Positions 42,914-50,596 of a DNA stretch of 64,000 bases are shown here, in pieces. Where the stretch lies: NCBI RefSeq assembly GCF_015694525.1, contig NZ_JADQDM010000001.1, forward strand, positions 372,001 to 436,000. The letters are read 5' to 3'. A program made the translations under genes and the position numbers. Each line of letters begins with the position of its first letter. Position 1 is the stretch's first letter. Under the pieces are notes generated by a model. The model saw only the letters and a program-made list of their open reading frames with translations. It was not told the origin of the DNA and searched no databases. This DNA is from Hymenobacter ruricola (GTDB lineage: Bacteria > Bacteroidota > Bacteroidia > Cytophagales > Hymenobacteraceae).

Positions 42914-43555
42914 ATGACTGCTCCCGACCCCAATGCCGCGTTTCCCCTGGCGGGTTACAACCGCTTGTGTTTCCTGAAAAACGTAGTGCACCACCCGCAA
43001 ATCAGCGTAGGCGACTATACGTATTACGATGATTTCGAAACGGTTGAAAATTTTCTGCGCCAAGTGCGCTACCTGTTCGATTTCACGGGCGACTGCCTGC
43101 GCATCGGCAAGTTTTGCATGATTGCCTCGGGGGTTGAATTCATCATGAATGGCGCCAATCACCTCACCGGGGCCGTTAGCGCGTATCCGTTCGCCGTGTT
43201 CGGCCACGACTGGCAGGGCGCGATGGCCGGCAAAGCCTATCCTACCAAAGGCGATACTGTGATTGGCAACGATGTCTGGCTGGGGTACCGCGCCGCCATT
43301 ATGCCGGGCATTACCATCGGCGACGGAGCTATTGTCGGGGCGTATTCGGTGGTGACGCGCGACGTACCGCCTTATAGCGTCGTGGGTGGCAACCCGGCGC
43401 AGCTGCTGCGCCCGCGCTTTGAGGCCGCCACGGTGCAACGGCTGTTGGCCCTGCGCTGGTGGGACTGGCCGACGGCGAAAATTACCCGCTACGCCGGGCT
43501 GCTGACGGGCGACGTACACACCTTCCTGAATGAAGCTGAATCGTCAGTCGATTAA
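42914..43555 (+). CDS. Vat/CatB-family xenobiotic O-acetyltransferase
   Basis: 213 residues. Left-handed beta-helix acetyltransferase of the CatB/Vat type: VGDYTYYDDF near residue 32, IGKFCMIASGVEFIMNGANHLTG near residue 73 with the catalytic His in N-G-A-N-H, YPTKGDTVIGNDVWLGYRAAIMPGITIGDGAIVGA in the hexapeptide coil region, and PYSVVGGNPAQLLRPRF near the end. Members transfer acetyl groups from acetyl-CoA to streptogramin A, chloramphenicol or related hydroxyl compounds. Length and the F-x-x-Y/x-G-N-P context match the Vat branch. Whether it confers resistance here is unknown. It lies between two kinase genes. Confidence 0.82.
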   Translation: MTAPDPNAAFPLAGYNRLCFLKNVVHHPQISVGDYTYYDDFETVENFLRQVRYLFDFTGDCLRIGKFCMIASGVEFIMNGANHLTGAVSAYPFAVFGHDWQGAMAGKAYPTKGDTVIGNDVWLGYRAAIMPGITIGDGAIVGAYSVVTRDVPPYSVVGGNPAQLLRPRFEAATVQRLLALRWWDWPTAKITRYAGLLTGDVHTFLNEAESSVD

Positions 43556-43594
43556 CCGTTTACCTATTCCTTCGTTTTGTTTCCGTAGGTTTTC

Positions 43595-44704
43595 ATGGCA
43601 CTTTTGGCTACGTCTCCGCCCGCTGCCCTGCCTGACCACCGCACCCGTTGGGCGTATCTGCTCACGATGCCCTGGCTGGTGCTGGCCTGGGGCTACCTGC
43701 TGCTGGGCGAAGCGTATTGGCACAGCTCCGCCACGTTCGCCCAGGCCACTTTGCTGAATGCGGCGCTGCTGAGCGCCGGGTTTTGGGCGCAGGCCCGGGT
43801 GGCGGCTGTCATCAGCCGGCGGCTGCCCGGCTTTGGGCAAACGCTGCGTCGCGTGGGGCTCACCCTGCTGGTGCACGCGCTGCTGGCGGTGGCATCACTG
43901 GGCGTCATTGTAGTGTTATATACTGCATTTCAACTGTTTGGCTTTACGCCGAGCTATGCCGTCTTGCTGAAAGCCTACGCGCTGAACCTGGTAGCGCTGG
44001 TGCTGGCCCTGGGCCTCTACGAAACGTTTCATTCTCTGGGCCAGTGGCAACAGCAGCAGCTCGACCGCGAAACGCTGAAGCGCGAAAACCTGCACGTGCA
44101 GCTGCAGGGCCTGCGCAGCCAGGTGAGCCCGCATTTTCTCTTCAATAGCTTCAATTCCCTTTCCTCGCTCATTGCCGACGAGCCCGCGAAAGCCGAGCAG
44201 TTTGTGGACGAGATGGCGCGCGTGTACCGCTACCTGCTGCAAACCAACGGCGGCTCGGCCGCGGCCGGCAGCGGCGCCGACGAGCTGGCCACCCTCGACC
44301 TGGAATTGGGCTTTATTGCCTCCTACTACCACCTGCTCAAAACCCGGCACGGCCCCGGCCTGCACCTCACCATCGACGTGCCCAGCCGGTACCGGCAGCA
44401 CCGCCTGCCGCCCCTCACGCTGCAGCTGCTGGTGGAAAATGCGGTGAAGCACAACGTCATTCTGCCCGCCCGCCCCTTGCGCATTGAAATTGCCACCACG
44501 CCCCAGGGCCGCTTGTGGGTGCGCAATAATTTGCAGCAGAAAGCCACCCGGCCCGGCCGGTTCGAGTCGACGCACATCGGGCTGGCCAACATCCGGGCCC
44601 GCTACCAGCTGCTGGCCCAGCCCGAGCCGCTCGTCGAGGCCGATGCCGAGTATTTTACCGTTACGCTGCCCTTGTTGGCGCAATTTCCGCTCCTCACCCC
44701 ATGA
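43595..44704 (+). CDS. LytS-type sensor histidine kinase 3
   Basis: 369 residues. About four membrane helices (WAYLLTMPWLVLAWGYLLL; TLLNAALLSAGFW; VGLTLLVHALLAVASLGVIVVLY; LVALVLALGLYETF), then QVSPHFLFNSFNSLSSL with the His near residue 185, N box LVENAVKHNV near 288 and G box HIGLANIRARY near 330, all intact. Its stop overlaps the start of the LytTR regulator gene (ATGA), so this is the cognate kinase of that regulator. High similarity to kinase 2 over the catalytic half points to gene duplication. Confidence 0.88.
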   Translation: MALLATSPPAALPDHRTRWAYLLTMPWLVLAWGYLLLGEAYWHSSATFAQATLLNAALLSAGFWAQARVAAVISRRLPGFGQTLRRVGLTLLVHALLAVASLGVIVVLYTAFQLFGFTPSYAVLLKAYALNLVALVLALGLYETFHSLGQWQQQQLDRETLKRENLHVQLQGLRSQVSPHFLFNSFNSLSSLIADEPAKAEQFVDEMARVYRYLLQTNGGSAAAGSGADELATLDLELGFIASYYHLLKTRHGPGLHLTIDVPSRYRQHRLPPLTLQLLVENAVKHNVILPARPLRIEIATTPQGRLWVRNNLQQKATRPGRFESTHIGLANIRARYQLLAQPEPLVEADAEYFTVTLPLLAQFPLLTP

Positions 44705-45489
44705 ATGCCCTCATTGTTGAAGACGAAGAACTGGCCGTGCGCAAGCTCCGCAAGCTGTTGCAGGAAGTGGCCCCCACGCTCGCGGTGGCGGGCGTAGCGG
44801 CCAGCATCGAAGACACGGTGGCCTGGCTGGAAAGCCGCCGCGCCGCCGGCGAGCCCGAGCCCGACCTGATTTTTCTGGACATCGAGCTGGCCGACGGGCA
44901 AAGCTTTGAGATTTTCGAGCGCACGCCGGTGCACAGCACGGTCATCTTCACCACCAGCTACGACGAGTACGCCCTGCAAGCCTTCAAGGTGAACAGCATC
45001 GACTACCTGCTCAAGCCCGTGCAGCGCGAGGAGCTGGCGCGCAGCCTGCGCAAGTACGAGGAGCTGCGCCGCCACGCCGCCCCCGCCGCCGGCCCCGCGC
45101 TCAACATCGAAAAGCTGCTGCAACAGCTGCAGCAGCAGGCGCCGCGCGAGTACCGGCAGCGCTTTTTGGTGCGGCAGGGCCAGCGCCTGCTGTCCGTCGA
45201 AACCGGCGACATTGCCTACTTCTACACCGACGAGCGGTACAGCTTTTTCGCCACCCACGCCGGCCAGAAATTCCTGGTCGACTACACCCTCGACGAGCTG
45301 ACCGAAGCCCTGGACCCGGCCCGGTTTTTCCGCATCAACCGCGGCATGCTGGTCACGCACCAGGCCGTGGAGCAGATGCAGCCCTATTTCGGCAACCGCC
45401 TCGCGCTCACCTTCCGCCCCGCCTTCGACAAAGACGCGCTGGTGAGCCGCGAAAAGGTGAGCGACTTCAAAACCTGGATGGGCAAGTAA
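44701..45489 (+). CDS. LytTR-family response regulator
   Basis: 262 residues. Receiver domain: acidic patch VEDEE at residues 6-10, phosphoacceptor Asp in LIFLDIELADG near 60, Thr/Ser in IFTTSYDEYALQAF near 85, Lys in YLLKPV near 106. A Gln-rich linker leads to a LytTR DNA-binding domain (RFLVRQGQRLLSVETGDIAYFY, then FFRINRGMLVTHQAVEQM). It is coupled to kinase 3 and is the only response regulator in the kinase region, so it may integrate signals from three kinases. Targets cannot be read from the sequence. Confidence 0.9.
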   Translation: MNALIVEDEELAVRKLRKLLQEVAPTLAVAGVAASIEDTVAWLESRRAAGEPEPDLIFLDIELADGQSFEIFERTPVHSTVIFTTSYDEYALQAFKVNSIDYLLKPVQREELARSLRKYEELRRHAAPAAGPALNIEKLLQQLQQQAPREYRQRFLVRQGQRLLSVETGDIAYFYTDERYSFFATHAGQKFLVDYTLDELTEALDPARFFRINRGMLVTHQAVEQMQPYFGNRLALTFRPAFDKDALVSREKVSDFKTWMGK

Positions 45490-45660
45490 GGTGCTTGCAG
45501 CAGGCGTTGCTGAATGGGGCGAAGCCGCGCGCAGGCCACTGCATTACCTGCTGGGAGCCACAGCGCAACCCGTAATCGTCCGTGGCTTTGCGGCCTTGGT
45601 CTGCTAACCTGAGGCGCAGCCGCTGCAAGTGGCCCGAAACCCTTTTAATGATTAATCAGC

Positions 45661-46485
45661 ATGAAAACCACCGCCTTGTTGATGCGAATGGCGCTGCTGG
45701 CAGGCGCTGCCTCCTGCCATTCGGCTTACCAAACCATTCCCTACGCGCAAAGCGCCGCCCTGAAAACCAAGCTGCCTTTCATCAAAGAGTATGCAAAAGG
45801 CCCGAAAACGGTGTTTGTGTACGGCAGCTACCACACGAACGATTCGACGGATGCTGAGGGCAAAGACATTGAGCGGAATCTGGCTGCGTTTCGGCCCGAT
45901 ATTATTTTGTACGAAGGCGACTATATCGGCGTGGAGGCCAGCCGAAATGCCAGCCTCAGCACGTATTTCGAGATGGGCCTGGCCCGGTGGTGGGCGGCCA
46001 AACACGCCGTGAAGGAATTGAATCTGGAACCGCCGGCGCAGGGCAAGTACCGGTTTCTGCAAAAGAAGTTTGCTACCGACCAGATAATGCTGGCCGCCAT
46101 TCTGGGCCAAAACACCTTGTTTATCAAGCAACACACCCGAAGCGAGTTCGAACAGCTGTTTCCGTCGCTGATAAAAGATTTTGAGCGCGAAGGCCTGCGC
46201 CTGACGGATGAGCAGAAAGCGCTGCCCCACTTTTACGCGGCCTACGCGGCCTTCTACAACAAGCCGTTCGACCCGGCGACGTTTGATTATGAAACCGTAG
46301 AAATCAAATTCACCAAAACCGTCCTCAACAAAATCAACCAAACGAGCGCGCGGTACCGCGACCAGTTCATGCTGGCCCGGATTGACAGCTGCCTGCGCGT
46401 CCACAACCGCGTGTACGTCCAGGTCGGCGGGCGGCACGCCTTGGTGTGGCAGCCCGCTTTGCAGCGCCTGGTGGCGGCCCGTTGA
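45661..46485 (+). CDS. TraB/GumN-like exported protein 1
   Basis: 274 residues with an N-terminal signal (MALLAGAASC, a possible lipobox near residue 19). The TraB/PrgY/TIKI layout is visible: an early GSYH in YGSYHTNDSTD near residue 57, the acidic E in ILYEGDYIGVE near 85, and a closing GGRH in VQVGGRHALVW near 257. In this superfamily these two G-x-x-H sites and the Glu shape a metal-dependent active site for proteolysis or esterolysis. A paralogue with the same three sites lies at 54753-55610. Substrate is unknown. It stands alone 172 bp behind the LytTR gene. Confidence 0.65.
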   Translation: MKTTALLMRMALLAGAASCHSAYQTIPYAQSAALKTKLPFIKEYAKGPKTVFVYGSYHTNDSTDAEGKDIERNLAAFRPDIILYEGDYIGVEASRNASLSTYFEMGLARWWAAKHAVKELNLEPPAQGKYRFLQKKFATDQIMLAAILGQNTLFIKQHTRSEFEQLFPSLIKDFEREGLRLTDEQKALPHFYAAYAAFYNKPFDPATFDYETVEIKFTKTVLNKINQTSARYRDQFMLARIDSCLRVHNRVYVQVGGRHALVWQPALQRLVAAR

Positions 46486-46543
46486 ACCAGCCCTGGCCGG
46501 GCCGCTACCCGTCCGCCGGGCCTGGTGTTTTTTCTTTGCAACT

Positions 46544-47122
46544 ATGCCCGCTCCCGCCGCCCGCACGCTCTTGACGGCCATTCTCGGCCAAATCCCTGGC
46601 CTGACACCCGCGGAAATCGAGGATTTTGCCGCGCGCTGGGACCAGTCGATGCTGCTGCGGCGGGGCGACTTTCTGGTGCGGCCCGGCCAGGTGGAGCAGC
46701 GCCTGTGCCTGGTGCGGCACGGGCTGCTGCGCATTTATTACCCCACCACGCCCGGCGAGGAAACCTGCGTGGGCTTCGGCTACGCCAACTCGCTGCTGGT
46801 GGCGTTTCCGTCGTTTGTGACGGGCCAGCCCTCTGAATACGGCATTCAGGCGCTGCGGCAAAGCGAGCTGCTGGCCATTGGCCGCGCCGAGTTCCTGGCG
46901 TTTGTGGAGCGCAGCCCGGCGTTCGCCCGCTTTTGGCGCGGGGAGCTGGAAAAGGCGCTGGTGGGCCGCATGGAGCACGAAATTGACTTGCTGCTGCCCG
47001 AGCCGGCGCAACGGCTGGCGCGCCTGCGGCAGCGCAACCCACGCGTTTTTCAGGTGGTGCCGCGCAAGTATCTGGCGTCTTACCTGCGCATGAGTCCCGA
47101 AACCCTGAGCCGCCTGCGCTAA
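46544..47122 (+). CDS. Crp/Fnr-family transcriptional regulator
   Basis: 192 residues from ATG 46544. The cyclic-nucleotide-type beta-barrel appears as LLRRGDFLVRPGQVEQRLCLVRHGLLRIYY near residues 37-65 and FGYANSLLVAFPSFVTGQPS near 80; a helical dimer segment follows. The HTH at the end (RVFQVVPRKYLASYLRMSPETLSRLR) is the usual Crp/Fnr recognition region and ends the protein abruptly, as in short Bacteroidota members. No Cys cluster for an iron-sulphur centre. A DinB-family gene follows after 66 bp on the same strand. Confidence 0.85.
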   Translation: MPAPAARTLLTAILGQIPGLTPAEIEDFAARWDQSMLLRRGDFLVRPGQVEQRLCLVRHGLLRIYYPTTPGEETCVGFGYANSLLVAFPSFVTGQPSEYGIQALRQSELLAIGRAEFLAFVERSPAFARFWRGELEKALVGRMEHEIDLLLPEPAQRLARLRQRNPRVFQVVPRKYLASYLRMSPETLSRLR

Positions 47123-47188
47123 TTCTTGACGCCCGTCAATGTTTGGGGCGCGCTCAGGGTCAGAACTTTGTCAAAAAAAACAACCACT

Positions 47189-47755
47189 ATGACACCTTCT
47201 GATTTCCTCGCTGCGCTGCACACCGCCGTCGCCGACCTGCGCGCCACCGCGCACACCCAATTCGCCGCCCTCGACCCGGCCCTGCTCAACCAGCGGCCCG
47301 CCCCGGCCAGCTGGAGCATCCTCGAATGCCTGGAGCACCTGAACCGTTACAGCCGCTACTACAATCCCGCACTGGCCAAGGCTCTGGCCAAATCTGGCGA
47401 AGCCACCGCATCCTCTTCCGAAGTAGGGTACAGCTGGCTGGGCCGCAAATCGGTGGAGATGATGCGCCCCGCCAATGCCAAAAAGAGCAGCACGCTCAAG
47501 CACATGAACCCGCTGGGCAGCCGCCTGGGCGCCGAGGTGTTGGCCGAATTTGACCAGCACCAGGCCCGCTTGCTGGAACTGCTAGACCGGGCCCGCACCG
47601 CCGACCTCAACCGAAAAACCGTGCCCGTGGAGTTTTTCCGGCTGCTGAAGCTGCGCCTGGGCGAGGCATTGGAGTTTGTGGTGGTGCACCAGCAGCGCCA
47701 CGTGCAGCAGGTCTTGCGCGTGCAGGCCACGCTCCGCGCCGAGTTGGCGTGCTGA
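47189..47755 (+). CDS. DinB-family protein
   Basis: 188 residues. DinB-type four-helix bundle: FLAALHTAVADLRATAHTQFAAL, then W-S-I-L-E-C-L-E-H-L-N-R-Y near residue 48 with the first His, and the closing FVVVHQQRHVQQVLRV near residue 170, which supplies the second metal-binding His pair. The His triad is present in the expected order, so a metal site is likely. DinB proteins of Bacteroidota act as thiol-dependent transferases or stress proteins; the substrate is unknown. Probably co-transcribed with the Crp-family gene upstream. Confidence 0.82.
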   Translation: MTPSDFLAALHTAVADLRATAHTQFAALDPALLNQRPAPASWSILECLEHLNRYSRYYNPALAKALAKSGEATASSSEVGYSWLGRKSVEMMRPANAKKSSTLKHMNPLGSRLGAEVLAEFDQHQARLLELLDRARTADLNRKTVPVEFFRLLKLRLGEALEFVVVHQQRHVQQVLRVQATLRAELAC

Positions 47756-48013
47756 AGACTGGTTCACGGCAGTTGTCCAAAACAAGCTCAGACGGCTTGC
47801 CTGACGAAAAAAGAGTGAACCATTTGAAGGCCGGCTTTGCCCAATACGGCAAATGGTTTTGACAATTCGCGCAGGATTGAGTGGTAGCCGATAAAGCTGC
47901 CGAAGAGTTTTGCATCGCATTTCTGCTTCGCCCGGGGCCGCCCTGTAACCGGCAAGGTCGTTGGGCAACTGCTGGCAAACCAGGCTTCTCTAACCCTTTT
48001 TTCTGCAACTGAT

Positions 48014-48862
48014 ATGCTCAATTCTTTCCTTCAGCGCCGGGCGGGCTTACTGGCCGGGGGCCTGCTGGCCCTGGCCTCCTGCAAAACCCCCAATCCTCCC
48101 GCCCCCGCTAATCCCGACAATTCCCGCTTCGCCGACACCGTGCAGGGCAACGTGCTTGACACCAAAGGCCAGCCCCTAGCCGGGGTGCGCGTCCGCGCCG
48201 AAAACGACGTCACCCACAGCTGGGCCGAAGTCCGAACCGACGCCATCGGCCACTACACCTTTCCCAAGCTGGAGTTCGGCGGCTGGAAAATCTACGCCTG
48301 GCACGAAGTCACTTACAAGGGCCAGCCCTACACCCTGCGCCTGGGCATGCCCACTGCGGCTGGTTACGATGCCTTCGCGCCCGGCAGCCAGGGCGCCACG
48401 CGCGATTTCCGGTGGCAGCTCTCGGGCACCATCCCCGACCGCCCGCGCACGCCGGGCACCTCGGCGGGCTATTTCGGCGGGGCCATCCGGCTCGTCAACA
48501 TGGACTCCAACTTCACGGGCATGCCCGTGGGCACCGAGGTCACCGTCACGCTCACGCCCGTGGCGGGCGCCACGCTCTTCGACGGCAGCGCCCCGCAGGT
48601 CATCCGGAAGTCGTTCACGGTGGTGCCCTACACCGAAACGCACGACAACTACTGGCTCTACGACATCCCGCAGTGCGAGTACCGCGTCACGGCCACCAGC
48701 CGCCTCAGCGGCGTGGCCCACAGCGTGGGCGTGAGCCGCAGCAACATTCCCCCGTTCCAGGCCGCTCTCGACGGCGTCTATTTCAAACCGGCCGGAGGCG
48801 GCAGCTACGAAAGCGGCCTGCAAGGCCCGCAGAACGACCCCATCTACGTGCGCTGGCAGTAG
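48014..48862 (+). CDS. Carboxypeptidase-regulatory-like lipoprotein
   Basis: 282 residues. Lipoprotein signal MLNSFLQRRAGLLAGGLLALASC with Cys near residue 23. The mature part carries a CnaB/carboxypeptidase-regulatory beta domain at about residues 42-105 (VQGNVLDTKGQPLAGVRVRAEND, VRTDAIGHYTFPKLEFGGWKIYAW). The C-terminal half is a second beta-rich domain (GYFGGAIRLVNMDSNFTGMP, VTVTLTPVAGATLFDG). No enzyme motif. It precedes a series of T9SS cargo genes on the same strand and may be a surface anchor or structural lipoprotein. Confidence 0.7.
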   Translation: MLNSFLQRRAGLLAGGLLALASCKTPNPPAPANPDNSRFADTVQGNVLDTKGQPLAGVRVRAENDVTHSWAEVRTDAIGHYTFPKLEFGGWKIYAWHEVTYKGQPYTLRLGMPTAAGYDAFAPGSQGATRDFRWQLSGTIPDRPRTPGTSAGYFGGAIRLVNMDSNFTGMPVGTEVTVTLTPVAGATLFDGSAPQVIRKSFTVVPYTETHDNYWLYDIPQCEYRVTATSRLSGVAHSVGVSRSNIPPFQAALDGVYFKPAGGGSYESGLQGPQNDPIYVRWQ

Positions 48863-48909
48863 CCCGGCGAGCTGTTTTTCTTCCTGGATTTTCCCGCTCT
48901 TTTCTCCCC

Positions 48910-50544
48910 ATGAACGTGTCTTTACGCGCACGGCAGCGGCTGGCTGCCTGTTTTTTCGCACTCAGCAGCCTGTTGGCTCACCATTTCGCCGCGGCCCAGG
49001 CCCCGCCCCAGCAGTGGGACCGCACCCTGGGCGGCACGGGCAACGACTACGCCCGGGGCATTCACCAGCTCAGCGACGGTGGCTACCTCGTGGCCGGCGA
49101 CTCCGATTCGGGCCTCACCGGCGACAAGTCGCAGCCCAGCCATGGCGACCGGGATTATTGGGTAATCCGGCTCGATGCGGCGGGCAACAAGCTCTGGGAC
49201 CGCCGCTTTGGCGGGTCCGACACCGACGAGCTGAACGCCGTGCAGCCCACCGCCGACGGCGGCTTTCTGCTGGGCGGCACGTCCTACTCCGGCGCCAGCG
49301 GCGACCGCACGCAGCCCAGCCGCGGCTTTGCCGACTACTGGGTGGTGAAGCTCGACGCCAACGGCAACAAGCTCTGGGACCGGGCCTACGGCGGCAGCGG
49401 CGCCGACGCACTGACTTGCCTGCGCCAAACGCCCGACGGCGGTTTCCTGCTCGCCGGGGCTTCGGACTCGGGCCCCGGCGGCGACCGCAGCCAGCCCGGC
49501 CAGGGGCAGGAAGACTATTGGGTGCTGCGCCTCGATGCCACCGGCAACAAGCTGTGGGACCGCGCCTACGGCGGGCCCGACCGCGACGAGCCAGCTGCGC
49601 TGGAAATCACGCCCGAAGGCGGCTTTGTGGTGGGCGGCACCTCGTTTTCGGGCATCGGCGGCGACAAAACGCAGCCCGCCCGCGGCGGCGGCGACTACTG
49701 GGTGGTGAAGCTCACCCCCACCGGCGCGAAGCAATGGGACCAGACCTTCGGCGGCTCACAATACGACAAGTTTTTTGCCCTGGGCGTGGCGGCCAACAGC
49801 GGCTACCTGCTAGGCGGCGGCTCTTTCTCGGACCGCGACGGCGACAAAACCCAGCCCAACCAAGGCATGGAGGATTTTTGGGTGGTGAAGCTCGAGGCCA
49901 ACGGGACCCGGCAATGGGACCGCACCCTCGGCGGCAACGCCTACGACGAGTTGCACGACCTGCGGCCCACCCCCGACGGGGGATGGGTGCTGGGCGGCGG
50001 CTCCCGCTCGGTGGCCAGCGGCGACAAAAGCCAGCCCAGCCGGGGCGTCTACGACTTCTGGGTGGTGAAGCTGGACCACGCCGGCGCCACGCAGTGGGAA
50101 AAAACCCTGGGCGGCAACTCCTACGATGAGCTGGCGGCGCTGCAGCCCACCGCCGACGGCGGCTACGTGCTGGCGGGCTATGCGGCCTCGGGCATTAGCG
50201 GGGAGAAGTCGCAGGCCAGCCGGGGCGGGGGCGATTTCTGGGTGGTGAAGCTCGGCAGCGTCGTGGCCGGCACCGCCGCCGCGGCTTCCACGGCCACCTT
50301 GCAGGCCTACCCGAACCCGGCCCGCGTCCGCTTTCGGCTGCCGCTGCCGGCCACGGCCCCGCGCACGGGCCTGCAACTCACCCTGCTGGATGCCACGGGC
50401 CGGACGGTTTTCACGCAGGCACTTCCCACCACTCCCGGCTCCGAAGTCACGGTGGAACCAGGCGCGCAGCCGCCCGGCCTGTACCTGCTCCGGCTGGTGG
50501 GGCCCGCTGGCTACCTGGCCACGCAGCGGCTGCAGCTGCACTAA
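48910..50544 (+). CDS. T9SS cargo protein with seven 60-residue repeats
   Basis: 544 residues. Signal peptide ends near residue 30 (FFALSSLLAHHFAAAQ). Residues 36-455 consist of seven repeats of exactly 60 residues, each starting W-D-R-x-x-G-G and containing DGGxLLGGxSxSG, GD-K-S-Q-P-S-R-G and DYWVVKLDA. These resemble the blades of PKD/propeller-like delta-60 repeat proteins. The end (LQAYPNPARVRFRL ... LYLLRLVGP) is a type A T9SS C-terminal sorting domain, so the protein is exported across the outer membrane and attached or released. It probably folds as a seven-bladed propeller; the ligand is unknown. Confidence 0.85.
   Translation: MNVSLRARQRLAACFFALSSLLAHHFAAAQAPPQQWDRTLGGTGNDYARGIHQLSDGGYLVAGDSDSGLTGDKSQPSHGDRDYWVIRLDAAGNKLWDRRFGGSDTDELNAVQPTADGGFLLGGTSYSGASGDRTQPSRGFADYWVVKLDANGNKLWDRAYGGSGADALTCLRQTPDGGFLLAGASDSGPGGDRSQPGQGQEDYWVLRLDATGNKLWDRAYGGPDRDEPAALEITPEGGFVVGGTSFSGIGGDKTQPARGGGDYWVVKLTPTGAKQWDQTFGGSQYDKFFALGVAANSGYLLGGGSFSDRDGDKTQPNQGMEDFWVVKLEANGTRQWDRTLGGNAYDELHDLRPTPDGGWVLGGGSRSVASGDKSQPSRGVYDFWVVKLDHAGATQWEKTLGGNSYDELAALQPTADGGYVLAGYAASGISGEKSQASRGGGDFWVVKLGSVVAGTAAAASTATLQAYPNPARVRFRLPLPATAPRTGLQLTLLDATGRTVFTQALPTTPGSEVTVEPGAQPPGLYLLRLVGPAGYLATQRLQLH
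49015..50254 (+). repeat. Seven tandem 180-bp coding repeats
   Basis: Units begin at 49015, 49195, 49375, 49555, 49735, 49915 and 50095, each with TGGGA(C/A), with no length variation at all. Copies are diverged in sequence but the invariant motif positions are kept, so the period is held by protein structure. Confidence 0.9.
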
Positions 50545-50596
50545 ACAACGCCAAACAGCTTAAAAAAACCTGTAGTTGAACGCTCAATAAAGCGCG

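Noticed and set aside
49015..50254. Possible CRISPR-like periodicity
   Set aside because: Units are contiguous 180-bp coding repeats without unique spacers; no CRISPR array or cas gene is present in the window.
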